From assembly GCF_013032505.1 (NCBI RefSeq), contig NZ_WQCG01000003.1:372001-436000 (forward strand): a stretch of DNA of 64,000 bases, given 5' to 3'. Shown here piece after piece: positions 1 through 8,593 of the stretch. The notes beneath the pieces are model-generated. The model searched no databases, had not been told where the DNA came from, and saw only the letters and a list, made by a program, of their open reading frames with translations. The stretch is from Ruegeria atlantica (GTDB lineage Bacteria; Pseudomonadota; Alphaproteobacteria; Rhodobacterales; Rhodobacteraceae). Each line of letters begins with the position of its first letter. The first letter of the stretch is position 1. Both the position numbers and the translations under genes were made by a program.

Positions 1-210
1 GTAATCGTGCAGCTTTTCCTGATCAGACAGGCCTACTTCGCCACCGATGACGACCCGGTCGGTCGTAGCAAAGGTTTCGCACGCCACGCGCGCTTCGGGT
101 TCTTCATTCAGAAAGGCGTCAAGCACGGCATCGGAAATCCGGTCACAAACCTTATCCGGGTGCCCTTCGGAAACGGATTCCGAAGTAAATGTGTAGTTCT
201 GTCGGGACAT
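1..210 (-). CDS. metK: S-adenosylmethionine synthetase, N-terminal part (cut by window edge)
   Basis: MetK makes S-adenosylmethionine from methionine and ATP in the cytoplasm. Only the first 70 codons are inside the window; the gene runs off the left edge. The translation begins [20 protein letters not shown], and the SEGHPDK segment with the following [13 protein letters not shown] is the family's N-terminal ATP/methionine-binding signature. The ATG at 210 follows a GGAG Shine-Dalgarno element that lies inside a SAM/SAH riboswitch, so the product probably represses its own translation. The start is secure because signature, riboswitch and ribosome site agree. Confidence 0.97.
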   Translation of the reverse strand, partial: MSRQNYTFTSESVSEGHPDKVCDRISDAVLDAFLNEEPEARVACETFATTDRVVIGGEVGLSDQEKLHDY

Positions 211-215
211 GAATG

Positions 216-260
216 TGCTCCATTAAGGTTTTCCCATCACGCCAGGAAGCCGTTGTGATG
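216..260 (-). ncRNA. SAM/SAH riboswitch in the metK leader
   Basis: Read on the minus strand the element starts CATCACAACGGCUUCCUGGC and continues GUGAUGGGAAAACC, then UUAAUGGAGCA. The AUCAC / GUGAU arms form the hairpin, the loop contains CGGCUUCCUGGC, and the 3' segment AAUGGAGCA can pair with the loop to make the H-type pseudoknot typical of the SAM/SAH class known from Rhodobacterales metK leaders. The GGAG inside that last segment is the metK Shine-Dalgarno sequence, about 7 bases from the ATG, so ligand binding should hide it (translational OFF switch). The match to the consensus I remember is close to exact in loop and 3' strand. Confidence 0.9.
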
Positions 261-270
261 AGCATGCAAC

Positions 271-299
271 GGGATACGCACCATGAAACACAGCGTCAA
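271..299 (-). promoter_or_regulatory. Probable sigma-70 promoter of metK
   Basis: On the minus strand TTGACG (299-294) and TATCCC (276-271) are separated by exactly 17 bases. The expected start of transcription, near 264, would place the riboswitch at the extreme 5' end of the mRNA, which fits a short leader devoted to the aptamer. Confidence 0.6.
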
Positions 300-306
300 T
301 CCGAAA

Positions 307-1803
307 TTATCCTTGTTGCGTTTTGGCGTTGCGCCAAAGCAGCGCAAAAAGCGCTAACACGGCAATAAAGACGGGGGTGTCTCCCATTCGTGAGTATATC
401 GTTGGAGCTAGCGCCTGTGGTAATGCCGCATCGACAAAACCAGCCTGCCCCAATGGCAGCGCATCGGTCACCCGACCCAGCGGGTCAATCATTGCGGAAA
501 CACCGGTATTGGCCGACCGCATCATCGGCAGCCCCTGCTCAATAGCGCGCATTTGGGCCTGAGCCAGATGCTGATACGGCCCGGAACGTGTGCCGAACCA
601 CGCGTCATTGGTGATCTGCAGCAGAAAATCAGCGCGACCCGGCGCAGACAATACGTCCTGAGTAAAGACAGCCTCGTAGCATATAAGAGGCAGCGCCTTG
701 CCTAGCTTGCCAGCGTCCATTAGTGCAGCGCCCGGTCCCGCGCTAAAGCCGCTGCCGGTGGTGGCGGCCATACCAAAAATCCCGAACCGGGCCAACGCCT
801 CGCCAAACGGAACATACTCCCCAAAGGGTGCCAGATGATGCTTGTCATAGAGCCCTTGCTGACGACCGTCCTCATCCAGATAAATCATCGAGTTATAGAT
901 GCGTGGACCATCGGCGCGCTGAATTCCCAGAAACACAGGCGTTCCCTGCGCGGCATCGGCAATTGCGGTCAGATAAGGCTGCGCGCTGCCCAGCCAAGCA
1001 GGCACCGAGGTTTCCGGCCAAACGATCAAATCCGGTCGCGGGGCCGCCGCCGTAAACTCGACCTGACGCGCAAAGAACAGCGGAGCATAGTCCGGATCCC
1101 ATTTCTGGTGTTGAGGCGCGTTTGGCTGAATGATGCGTACGACATGGTCCGTATCCGTGACAGCCGGGCGTGACGCAGCGTAAATCAATGCCAGACACGA
1201 GACTCCGACCGTCAAACTTAACGGAATGATATAGCCTTGCCGCTGCGACAGCGCAGCCCCAAGTGGCAAAGTCGCCAGCAATGTCACGGCACCCAGACCA
1301 AATGGTCCAAACAAAGACAAAAGCTGCGCCACCGATGTATCCACCCACACCTGCGCCAGCCCTGCCCAGGGGAAACCCGTTAGGACATACCCACGGGCAA
1401 ACTCCATAAGTGATATTGTGATCGCCAAAAACACGGCCTGTGATACAGGTTGACCGTCAGGGCGCCGCGCCATCCAAAAAGCAAGCGCCCAAAACAGCGC
1501 GAGGCCACCCGCCATGAACGTCAGCGCAAAGGGCGCCATCCATGCGTGACGCTGGGCATCAACCAAAAACGGCTCGACAATCCAACTGAGTGCATGGGCG
1601 AAATACCCGGTCGCAAAAGCCCAGCCCAACCACGCGGCCCTCGCCCCCGTCTCAGTCGTTAGAAACAAAGGCGACAGCAGGATCAACGCGATCACTGTTG
1701 CCAGCCAAATGCCAAACGGAGCAAGCCCGAACGCGGCAAGCGCACCCAACAGAGCCACGAATACCAATCGCAACCAAAACGGCCAGCCCTGCGCAGGATT
1801 CAT
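307..1803 (-). CDS. lnt: Apolipoprotein N-acyltransferase Lnt
   Basis: Integral inner-membrane enzyme that adds the third acyl chain to the N-terminal cysteine of lipoproteins, using phospholipid as donor. The 498-residue protein has about six hydrophobic segments in its first 210 residues, followed by a periplasmic nitrilase-like domain. The catalytic Glu-Lys-Cys triad is visible: E264 in WPETSVP, K321 in YDKHHLAPFGEYVPFG and C375 in LICYEAVF; QITNDAWFG follows as in the family. Length is normal. Its ATG overlaps the stop of the upstream CorC-type gene by four bases, so translation is coupled. The gene is last before metK in the miaB-phoH-ybeY-corC-lnt block. Confidence 0.96.
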   Translation of the reverse strand: MNPAQGWPFWLRLVFVALLGALAAFGLAPFGIWLATVIALILLSPLFLTTETGARAAWLGWAFATGYFAHALSWIVEPFLVDAQRHAWMAPFALTFMAGGLALFWALAFWMARRPDGQPVSQAVFLAITISLMEFARGYVLTGFPWAGLAQVWVDTSVAQLLSLFGPFGLGAVTLLATLPLGAALSQRQGYIIPLSLTVGVSCLALIYAASRPAVTDTDHVVRIIQPNAPQHQKWDPDYAPLFFARQVEFTAAAPRPDLIVWPETSVPAWLGSAQPYLTAIADAAQGTPVFLGIQRADGPRIYNSMIYLDEDGRQQGLYDKHHLAPFGEYVPFGEALARFGIFGMAATTGSGFSAGPGAALMDAGKLGKALPLICYEAVFTQDVLSAPGRADFLLQITNDAWFGTRSGPYQHLAQAQMRAIEQGLPMMRSANTGVSAMIDPLGRVTDALPLGQAGFVDAALPQALAPTIYSRMGDTPVFIAVLALFALLWRNAKTQQG

Positions 1804-2687
1804 TCAACGCGATCCGGCAACATGACACGCAAACGCTTGATCCGACGAGGATCAGCGTCCATCACCTCAAACTCTGGACCTTCGGGATGCAGCACGACTT
1901 CGCCCCGTGCAGGAACGCGACCCGAAAGCATGAAAACCAACCCGCCCAACGTGTCGATTTCTTCTTCGTCCACATCCTCGTGGCTGGTCAGAGAGCGTCC
2001 GATCTCGGCTTCGAAATCTTCCAGCGGGACGCGCGCCTGCACGACATAGCAACCGGGCTTTTCCTGAATCCAAAGCTGACCTTCGTCGGCATCGTGCTCA
2101 TCGGCAATCTCACCGACCACTTGTTCGATCAGATCCTCGATTGAAACAAGACCGTCAACGCCGCCATATTCGTCGATCACCAAAGCCATGTGGCGGCGTT
2201 CGGTCTGCATCTTGGTCAACAAAACGCCAATCGGCATCGACGGCGGCACGAACAATAGCGTCCGCAGCATCGAGACCAGATCAAATTCGGACCCGGTGCC
2301 ATTAAAACCATGAGTCAGTGCAAAATCTTTGAGGTGCACAAACCCCAAAGGCGTGTCGAGAGTTCCTTCGTAGACTGGGATACGGGACAGGCCGCTGTCG
2401 CGGAAAACCTGGGCCAGTTCATCTTTGCTGATCGTTGATGGCACGGATACGATTTCCGCCGTGGGTATAGCCACATCCTCGACCCGCATGCGCCGCAAAT
2501 TGATCATACCACGGGGCTGAACCATGTCGACCTCACGCCCATTGGCCGCGTTGACCTCTTCGTCGCTCTGCGGCGAGAACGCGTCCACTATTCGAGAAAA
2601 GAAACCAGCTTTTTCGCTGGAATTTTCACCGCTGTCCTTCGGTTGCGCGCTCTGCGCCGCCATAGAACTGCCGTCTGTTTCGCCCAT
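1800..2687 (-). CDS. corC: CBS-domain protein of the CorC/HlyC (TlyC) family
   Basis: Cytoplasmic 295-residue protein with a CBS pair at roughly residues 65-190 (ETAEIVSVPSTISKDELAQ..., LVIDEYGGVDGLVSIEDLIE) and a C-terminal CorC_HlyC domain ending in an RIKRL segment. There is no N-terminal DUF21 membrane domain, so this is the soluble CorC form that is linked to magnesium/cobalt efflux and envelope stress in other bacteria. The DEYGG motif is characteristic. The gene lies between ybeY and lnt and overlaps lnt by ATGA; this arrangement is conserved widely in proteobacteria. Family assignment is certain; the ion transported or sensed is not shown by the sequence. Confidence 0.9.
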   Translation of the reverse strand: MGETDGSSMAAQSAQPKDSGENSSEKAGFFSRIVDAFSPQSDEEVNAANGREVDMVQPRGMINLRRMRVEDVAIPTAEIVSVPSTISKDELAQVFRDSGLSRIPVYEGTLDTPLGFVHLKDFALTHGFNGTGSEFDLVSMLRTLLFVPPSMPIGVLLTKMQTERRHMALVIDEYGGVDGLVSIEDLIEQVVGEIADEHDADEGQLWIQEKPGCYVVQARVPLEDFEAEIGRSLTSHEDVDEEEIDTLGGLVFMLSGRVPARGEVVLHPEGPEFEVMDADPRRIKRLRVMLPDRVE

Positions 2688-2723
2688 AATCCTGTTCCAA
2701 ATGATCGGCCAATGCGGCCCCTA

Positions 2724-3218
2724 TTACACACTATATGGGTCATCTATACCCATTTTGCCAAGTATCTCGACTTCGACCCCTTCCATCAAAGTGGCGTCGC
2801 GGTCACGAATGTGATCATAACCCAGCAAGTGCAACACTCCGTGAATGATCAGATGCGTGACGTGATCATCCATGGTTTTTCCCGCTTCTGATGCCTCGCG
2901 GGCGCAGGTATCGAAAGAAATCGCAATATCGCCCAGCGCGATCTCACCCGTGAAATCTGGCGTCGGAGGTGTCGGCCTCAACCCCGCTTCGCCAACAGCC
3001 AGGTCTTCGGCTGGCCAGCTCAGCACATTGGTCGGGGTGGGCTTTTGCCTAAACTCAGAGTTTAGGACAGCAATTCGCGCATCATCACAGGCCAGCAAGC
3101 TTACTTCGCACAAGTCTGCGTCCAAATCGCAATAGTCCAACACCGCCTGAATAGCACGCATCGCCAGCGACTCCAGGTCCTGCCAGCGCGCATCCTCAAT
3201 TGTCAGTTCAAGGTTCAT
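2724..3218 (-). CDS. ybeY: Endoribonuclease YbeY (rRNA maturation factor)
   Basis: Metal-dependent endoribonuclease involved in 16S rRNA 3'-end maturation and ribosome quality control. The protein has 164 residues, the normal size, and carries the invariant zinc-binding H-x3-H-x5-H motif as [11 protein letters not shown] near residue 130, preceded by a conserved [11 protein letters not shown] strand. It sits between phoH and corC with about 35 bases on each side, on the same strand, as is usual for this cluster. Confidence 0.95.
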   Translation of the reverse strand: MNLELTIEDARWQDLESLAMRAIQAVLDYCDLDADLCEVSLLACDDARIAVLNSEFRQKPTPTNVLSWPAEDLAVGEAGLRPTPPTPDFTGEIALGDIAISFDTCAREASEAGKTMDDHVTHLIIHGVLHLLGYDHIRDRDATLMEGVEVEILGKMGIDDPYSV

Positions 3219-3251
3219 GTCACCACGCCAAAAGCCTGCGGCCGTGGACGG

Positions 3252-4274
3252 TTATCCCGTCTCACGGCCCGAGTCGGCCTCATACGCTTCGATTATGGCG
3301 GCGACAAGCGGATGGCGCACAACATCCTTGGACGTGAAATAGTTGAAGCTGATATTCGGGATCGTGCTCAGCAAACGCTCGGCATCAGCCAGACCCGATT
3401 GAACACCACGCGGCAGGTCGACCTGTGACCGGTCGCCGGTGATCACCATTCGGCTTCCTTCACCCAGACGCGTCAGGAACATCTTCATCTGCATCGTCGT
3501 TGCGTTTTGCGCCTCATCCAGAACAACAAACGCGTTCGCCAGCGTCCGCCCTCGCATGAAAGCCAGCGGCGCGATTTCGATTCGCTTTTCTTCGATTAGT
3601 TTGGCCAGTTGCTTGCCGGGCAGAAAATCGTTCAAGGCGTCGTACAACGGCTGCATATACGGATCGACCTTGTCTTTCATGTCGCCAGGCAGGTAGCCCA
3701 GTTTTTCACCTGCTTCGACCGCAGGCCGGCTGAGAATTATCCGATCTACATGGCCACCGATAAACATTGACACGCCAGCGGCGACAGCAAGATAGGTCTT
3801 GCCTGTACCAGCGGGGCCAATCCCAAATGCCAACTCGTTCTGAAAAAGGGACTGAACGTATGCTTTTTGCGCGTCCGTGCGCGGTTCGACCAGTTTCTTG
3901 CGCGTCTTTATTTCGACCGTACCGCCCTTGAACATCTCAAGCTGGTCACCGTCGCGACTGCCAGTACCTGTTTCCGAGCCGCCCATTCGCAGCTCGCGGT
4001 CCACATCGGCGGCTTCAACGTCGCGCCCGCCTTCTAAACGGGTATACAAGGCCTGCAGAACTTCGATGGCCTGCTTCTGGCCGTCTTCGTCGCCCATCAC
4101 AGCCAGCTGATTCCCGCGGCGCACAATCTGGACAGACAGCTTTTGCTCGATATCTGTCAGATTGCGGTCATATTCCCCGCACAGGTCAATTAACAATCGG
4201 TTGTCTGGAAACTCAACAAACGCTTCGCGCTGAGGCATTTCATCTTGCGGTGGGGTTAGGGCACCAATGGCCAA
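3252..4274 (-). CDS. ybeZ: PhoH-family ATPase (YbeZ)
   Basis: Predicted cytoplasmic P-loop ATPase of the PhoH family, thought to act with YbeY in RNA metabolism. Walker A is GPAGTGKTYLA; a Walker B-like FVVLDEAQNA and the TRLGEGSRMVITGD sensor region follow, ending in the conserved SGLADA helix. Start choice: the frame is open up to a TTG at 4334 with no ribosome site, but AGGAG stands six bases before a TTG at 4274, giving 340 residues beginning MAIGALTPP. I prefer that TTG. The gene is the distal partner of miaB in many genomes, but here a beta-barrel gene lies between them. Confidence 0.93.
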   Translation of the reverse strand: MAIGALTPPQDEMPQREAFVEFPDNRLLIDLCGEYDRNLTDIEQKLSVQIVRRGNQLAVMGDEDGQKQAIEVLQALYTRLEGGRDVEAADVDRELRMGGSETGTGSRDGDQLEMFKGGTVEIKTRKKLVEPRTDAQKAYVQSLFQNELAFGIGPAGTGKTYLAVAAGVSMFIGGHVDRIILSRPAVEAGEKLGYLPGDMKDKVDPYMQPLYDALNDFLPGKQLAKLIEEKRIEIAPLAFMRGRTLANAFVVLDEAQNATTMQMKMFLTRLGEGSRMVITGDRSQVDLPRGVQSGLADAERLLSTIPNISFNYFTSKDVVRHPLVAAIIEAYEADSGRETG

Positions 4275-4429
4275 TCCGCTCTCCTGTCTTGGCGTTTCAC
4301 CCCGAGCGTAGACAGGAACACTTGGTGGGCGCAAGCCACAGGTTCATTTTTTCCCACTCGGATGACAAAACCGCCGATGTGCCCGATCCACGTGCGGTGC
4401 CAACAGGCGCCACTGTTTCAGCCGGCCTG

Positions 4430-5209
4430 TCAGAATCGATAGTTCAAACCCAGCTTCAGACCGCGGTATTTCGGCGTAGATCTGGTCGAGGTTCCATTGC
4501 CGAAATCCACGTTTTTCGCGCTGAACTGAACGTATTCGAACTCACCCGTGATCGACCAGTGTTCGGTCAGGTTATGTTCGGCCCCAATGCTGGCGGTAAA
4601 CCCGCCACGTCGGTCGCCGCTTTGGAAAAACTGAGAACCGCCCTGAACTGCCTGTCTGCTTGTTGTGTTAATGTCGCCATTCACATACCCGGCCGACACA
4701 AAGTACAAGACCGTGCCACTTTTGTTGGTCAGACCATTGCGGAGGCGAATCGAAAACACGTCCGATATTTCGGACCCACCCGTGACTGTCTGGCCGTTGA
4801 TCTGATTGGTGGCGTCATCGCTAAGCGAACCGAACTCGTAGCCCAGCTCAAACCCGTAAACATAGTTGCGCCCGCCGTGCGCCGGTAAAACACCGCGCCA
4901 CCCTGCCCGTACGCCCCCCAACGAACCACTCAGGTCCAGATCGCCCACTTCCGAGGTTCCGCCGGAGCTGGTCAGTCCAAATCGATCGTCGCCCCCAAAC
5001 GCGTAGGCGCCGGTAGCACCCAAGTAAAACGCGCTGACGTCACTGCCGAACCGTTTTGGGTTCACGACTGGAGGATCGGATAGACCTTGATCCAAATTGC
5101 CTGCAACAGTCGCACTGGGAAACACCGACAGAACGGTCGCGGTTGTAACGGCGGATTTCAACAACCGCCCGGAAAAACGTTTCAAAGTCTCCACTCGTAC
5201 CCTTTCCAT
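4430..5209 (-). CDS. Outer-membrane beta-barrel protein (OmpA-like/opacity type)
   Basis: 259-residue secreted protein. Residues 1-36 form a signal peptide (basic start, hydrophobic SAVTTATVLSVF, cleavage near TVAG). The mature part is a row of alternating amphipathic strands such as FYLGATGAYAFGG, VRAGWRGVLP, YGFELGYEFGSL, FSIRLRNGLT, YFVSAGYVNG and WSITGEFEYVQF, and it ends in NYRF with the terminal aromatic residue used by the BAM machinery. This is an eight-strand barrel of the Opa/LomR/OmpA-like superfamily; no peptidoglycan-binding domain follows. A GTG seven codons downstream is an alternative start. Function unknown. It interrupts the usual phoH-miaB neighbourhood. Confidence 0.8.
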   Translation of the reverse strand: MERVRVETLKRFSGRLLKSAVTTATVLSVFPSATVAGNLDQGLSDPPVVNPKRFGSDVSAFYLGATGAYAFGGDDRFGLTSSGGTSEVGDLDLSGSLGGVRAGWRGVLPAHGGRNYVYGFELGYEFGSLSDDATNQINGQTVTGGSEISDVFSIRLRNGLTNKSGTVLYFVSAGYVNGDINTTSRQAVQGGSQFFQSGDRRGGFTASIGAEHNLTEHWSITGEFEYVQFSAKNVDFGNGTSTRSTPKYRGLKLGLNYRF

Positions 5210-5323
5210 TCACCGACCTGCTCATCCCGTCGGCAAGAGATGAGATTTCTCAATGGCCCAAAACACCAGCCCCAAAAAACCTGATTTTTCTGGGAGCATA
5301 ATTTTGAGTAATAAATCAAGGGT

Positions 5324-5361
5324 AAATTTGGAATTAACAAACCCGTATGGTTTCCAAATTT
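5324..5361. repeat. Perfect 10-bp inverted repeat in the AT-rich miaB / beta-barrel gap
   Basis: AAATTTGGAA (5324-5333) and TTCCAAATTT (5352-5361) are exact inverse copies separated by 18 bases. They lie in an unusually AT-rich 167-base gap, just past the miaB stop and about 115 bases before the barrel start. The long loop argues against a simple intrinsic terminator; a binding site for a dimeric regulator of the barrel gene, or an RNA hairpin after miaB, are both possible. Confidence 0.5.
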
Positions 5362-5376
5362 CAAATAACGGATGCG

Positions 5377-6696
5377 TTAGTGCAACGCACCCGCCAAAGA
5401 ATTGGAACCCGATGACGTAATGCGAACATCCCGCAATTCGCCCACTGCGACATCGGCGTCAGACACATGAACCGAATGAAGATACTCAGATTTTCCGACC
5501 ATCTGTCCGGGCAGACGACCCGACTTTTCGAACAGAACTTTGACGTTTCGACCAACCATCGCGTCCTGGATCTCGCGCTGGTGAGTTGTAATTAGCGCTT
5601 GCAAGCGCTGCAGGCGATCGTCCGCCGCTTCAGGATCAACCTGAGACCTCTCTGCGGCAGGTGTTCCAGGACGCGTCGAGTATTTGAACGAATAGGCGTA
5701 TCCGTATTTGACCTCTTCCACCAAATCCATAGTGGCCTGGAAATCCTCTTCCGTCTCTTCGGGGAACCCGACGATGAAGTCGCCAGACATCACGATATCC
5801 GGACGCGCGGTCCGGATACGTTCGATCAGGCGAAGATAACTTTCCGCTGTGTGGCTGCGGTTCATCCGCTTGAGGATACGATCCGAACCCGACTGAACTG
5901 GCAGGTGCAGATAGGGCATCAGCTTTTCACAGGTTCCATGTGCCTCGATCAGGTCATCAGCCATGTCGTTGGGGTGCGAGGTGGTGAACCTGATCCGCTC
6001 AAGCCCATCGACCTTGTTCAGCTCCCAGATCAGGCCGGCCAGCGTCATGTCTCCGTTCGGACCGGCACCGTGATAGGCGTTGACGTTTTGCCCCAGCAGG
6101 GTAATTTCGCGTACCCCGCGCTCGACGAGATCGTTTGCTTCACGCAGGATGCGATCAGCCGGACGACTGACTTCGGCCCCACGAGTGTACGGCACCACGC
6201 AGAAAGCGCAGAACTTGTCGCAGCCTTCCTGCACCGTCAAAAATGCGGTTGGTCCGCGCTTGGCCTTGGGACGACCTTTGAGTTTCTCGAATTTGTCCTC
6301 TTCGGGAAAATCAGTGTCCAGAGCCTTTTCGCCGGCTCGCGTTTTCGCTTCCATCTCGGGCAGGCGGTGATAGCTTTGCGGGCCAACGACAAGGTCGACC
6401 ATCGGTTGGCGACGCATGATCTCTTCACCCTCGGCCTGCGCAACACATCCCGCGACGCCTATCTTCAGGTCCGGTTTTTCAGTCTTCAATCCCTTGAACC
6501 GACCAAGCTCGGAATAGATTTTCTCCGCGGCTTTTTCCCGAATGTGGCAGGTGTTCAGCAGGATCATATCCGCATCATCGGGAGTTTTCGTTTCCACGTA
6601 ACCCTGGCCGCCCAGCGTCTCCGCCATACGCTCGCTGTCGTAAACGTTCATCTGGCAACCATAGGTCTTGATGTACAGCTTTTTGGGTTCTGACAT
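5377..6696 (-). CDS. miaB: tRNA-2-methylthio-N6-dimethylallyladenosine synthase MiaB
   Basis: Radical-SAM methylthiotransferase that converts i6A37 to ms2i6A37 in tRNAs. The 439-residue protein contains the three cluster-binding cysteines of the UPF0004 domain ([22 protein letters not shown]), the radical-SAM C-x3-C-x2-C motif in [16 protein letters not shown], and a C-terminal TRAM domain (residues ~375-435). I place the start at the ATG at 6696 ([15 protein letters not shown]), which matches the family N-terminus; a TTG at 6741 would add 15 non-conserved residues. It is divergent from the gene at 6817. Confidence 0.96.
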   Translation of the reverse strand: MSEPKKLYIKTYGCQMNVYDSERMAETLGGQGYVETKTPDDADMILLNTCHIREKAAEKIYSELGRFKGLKTEKPDLKIGVAGCVAQAEGEEIMRRQPMVDLVVGPQSYHRLPEMEAKTRAGEKALDTDFPEEDKFEKLKGRPKAKRGPTAFLTVQEGCDKFCAFCVVPYTRGAEVSRPADRILREANDLVERGVREITLLGQNVNAYHGAGPNGDMTLAGLIWELNKVDGLERIRFTTSHPNDMADDLIEAHGTCEKLMPYLHLPVQSGSDRILKRMNRSHTAESYLRLIERIRTARPDIVMSGDFIVGFPEETEEDFQATMDLVEEVKYGYAYSFKYSTRPGTPAAERSQVDPEAADDRLQRLQALITTHQREIQDAMVGRNVKVLFEKSGRLPGQMVGKSEYLHSVHVSDADVAVGELRDVRITSSGSNSLAGALH

Positions 6697-6816
6697 GAAA
6701 ACGGCCTTTGCATTCGCGGGATCGGCGTCGTCTATACCCAACGAACGCCGCTTGCAATGGCGACGCGATTATCTGATTTTGGCCCGAAACTCCAGCAAGG
6801 CGACAGTGGACAGGCA

Positions 6817-7680
6817 ATGCAATACGAATCTCTCGACTCTTTCCTGCAAACGGGCAAGGCCGCTTTGGCAAAGGGACCTGTCGCATTGGTTTTTGTCGAA
6901 GATGATGTCGAAGTAGACGGCTCGATCCGCCACCATCTGAACCTGGGCTTCAAATCCCTGATTGTATTCATGCCACAGGAGTTTGCGCTGGACCCCGAAC
7001 TTGAGGGGCAAATTCATCGCGTCTCCCTCAACTGCGTTCCGCGCACAGTCGTGTTCGAGACGATCAATCGAATCATTCAGGCGGCGCCGGGATTGTGGAT
7101 GTACTACTGCTACAACGCCGAATACCTCTTTTTCCCATTTTGCGAGACGCGCACGATCGGAGAAATGCTGGCCTTTCATACGGAAGAACGTCGCGACGCG
7201 ATGCTGAGCCATGTTGTCGATCTTTATGCCGAAGATCTGAACGAGTTCCCGAATGGCGTCGCACCTCAAAACGCGATGATGGACCGTACGGGGTATTTCG
7301 CCCAAGCGCGGTTGGATTCGAAGAAGCACCCGAAGGAACGCCAGCTGGACATGTCCGGCGGGCTGCGATGGCGATTTGAAGAACACGTTCCCGCGCGAAG
7401 CCGCCGAATAGACCGGATCGCCCTGTTCAAATCCAAAAATGGATTGGAGTTGCGACCGGATCACACGTTCAACGACGAGGAATACAACACATATTCCTGC
7501 CCATGGCACCACAACTTGACAGCCGCGGTGTGCTCGTTCCGGGCTGCAAAGGCTTTAAAAACCAACGCTGGATCGACATTCGATATTCCAACGTTCCGCT
7601 GGCGCAATTCTATCCCGTTCGAATGGTCGTCAAACCAGTTGCTTGAGATCGGGCTGATGGAAACGGGCCAGTGGTTCTGA
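6817..7680 (+). CDS. Uncharacterised protein, possibly glycosyltransferase-like
   Basis: 287-residue protein that I do not recognise with confidence. Features: an early VALVFVEDDVEVDGSIRHH strand-loop-helix, then LGFKSLIVFMPQEF, a hydrophobic/aromatic central segment (LWMYYCYNAEYLFFPFCE), and MLSHVVDLYAEDLNEFP. The order 'no-response-to-distance helix, LG-hydrophobic strand, V-DLY-D' resembles remote GT2/GT92-type nucleotide-sugar transferases that handle 'HHLxLG' segments, but no clear DxD sugar-nucleotide site is present, so this is only a suggestion. No signal peptide or membrane segment. An in-frame ATG at 6757 would add 20 residues; the ATG at 6817 has a GGACAGG upstream. Confidence 0.7.
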   Translation: MQYESLDSFLQTGKAALAKGPVALVFVEDDVEVDGSIRHHLNLGFKSLIVFMPQEFALDPELEGQIHRVSLNCVPRTVVFETINRIIQAAPGLWMYYCYNAEYLFFPFCETRTIGEMLAFHTEERRDAMLSHVVDLYAEDLNEFPNGVAPQNAMMDRTGYFAQARLDSKKHPKERQLDMSGGLRWRFEEHVPARSRRIDRIALFKSKNGLELRPDHTFNDEEYNTYSCPWHHNLTAAVCSFRAAKALKTNAGSTFDIPTFRWRNSIPFEWSSNQLLEIGLMETGQWF

Positions 7681-7709
7681 CCCGCCTCTTTGACCTTTTC
7701 GGTGTCTGA

Positions 7710-8507
7710 TCACCGTTTCAACAACATTGGAAACCAGTCTTCACGCAGGCGCTGGCCGGGCACCATGTCATGCCCGGGAAACGGCGGAGATGTTCGTCCC
7801 GGCCGTTCTACATAACGCGCATCGTCACCAACCAACCTCAGTGAAAACGCGCGACGGCGGCTGTCGGATTGATTTCCCCGCGCGCCATGAAGCGTTCGGT
7901 AGTTGAAAGCAACCGCGTCGCCGGGCTCCATCTCGAATTCGACAACCTTCATTCCATCGGCGTCCGGGTCCGGGACGGGGATGTACTGGCCTTCGTCCGG
8001 AAAGAAACCGTCTTCCGACACCCAACGGGTCGGCAAGACCTCTTTCTCCCACCGGTGTGAGCCTGCCACACAGCGCAGCGTGGCTTGTGTGACCGGATCA
8101 AGCGGCGACCAAAAGCTGATCGTCTGACGGCCTTCGACAAAGTAGTACGGACCATCCTGATGCCACGGCGTGGCCATCGAGGTTCCAGGCTCTTTGACCA
8201 AAACGTGGTCATGGAACATCTGCACAGTATCCGATTGCATCAGGTCCGCGGCAACCTCTGCCGCTGGAGATTCATGAACAACCGACTGAAATTGCTCAAT
8301 TCGAGACCAGTTGCAATAATCGTCGAAAAAACGGCCCGTCTCGCCTTCTTTCTTGTTCTCAGAGGCATAAGGGCCCGGCTCCGCCATGTTCGCTGCAACC
8401 CCTTCGCGCAGAGTTTCAACGTGATCAGCAAACAATCCTTTTATCAGGACCACGCCGTCCCGTTGAAAAGTGTCGATCATCTCTTGCGTAACCAGAGGGT
8501 GCGTCAT
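7710..8507 (-). CDS. Phytanoyl-CoA dioxygenase (PhyH) family protein
   Basis: Cytoplasmic Fe(II)/2-oxoglutarate-dependent oxygenase of 265 residues. The iron-binding H-x-D is seen in TPWHQDGPYYF (about residues 117-119) and the distal histidine in NYRTLHGARGNQS, followed by an SRRRAFSLR segment whose arginine would bind 2-oxoglutarate. The substrate is unknown; family members hydroxylate acyl-CoAs, ectoine or small amino-acid derivatives. It lies divergently next to a LysR-type regulator with an 86-base gap carrying a T-N11-A site, which suggests that regulator controls it. Confidence 0.88.
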   Translation of the reverse strand: MTHPLVTQEMIDTFQRDGVVLIKGLFADHVETLREGVAANMAEPGPYASENKKEGETGRFFDDYCNWSRIEQFQSVVHESPAAEVAADLMQSDTVQMFHDHVLVKEPGTSMATPWHQDGPYYFVEGRQTISFWSPLDPVTQATLRCVAGSHRWEKEVLPTRWVSEDGFFPDEGQYIPVPDPDADGMKVVEFEMEPGDAVAFNYRTLHGARGNQSDSRRRAFSLRLVGDDARYVERPGRTSPPFPGHDMVPGQRLREDWFPMLLKR

Positions 8508-8575
8508 GTCTGTCTCCGTGCCGGTGGTTTATGGATCTGCGCATGGATTACCCCTCTGTTCAAATAATATCTTTC

Positions 8576-8588
8576 TAAGTTAGACTTA
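8576..8588. promoter_or_regulatory. LysR-type T-N11-A operator between the dioxygenase and LysR genes
   Basis: TAAGTTAGACTTA: the arms TAAGT and ACTTA are exact inverse repeats around TAG and give the T-N11-A pattern typical of LysR-family binding sites. It is five bases before the LysR start codon and 68 bases from the dioxygenase start, as expected for an autorepressed LysR gene that activates a divergent target. Confidence 0.55.
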
Positions 8589-8593
8589 AACTC

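Noticed and set aside
893..1348. 151-codon open frame inside lnt (minus strand, another frame)
   Set aside because: Overlaps the clearly coding lnt frame; the product is rich in Arg, Gly and Ala with no fold signature.
5599..6693. 364-codon open frame opposite miaB
   Set aside because: Complete antisense shadow of miaB; composition is typical of high-GC antisense frames and no family pattern is seen.
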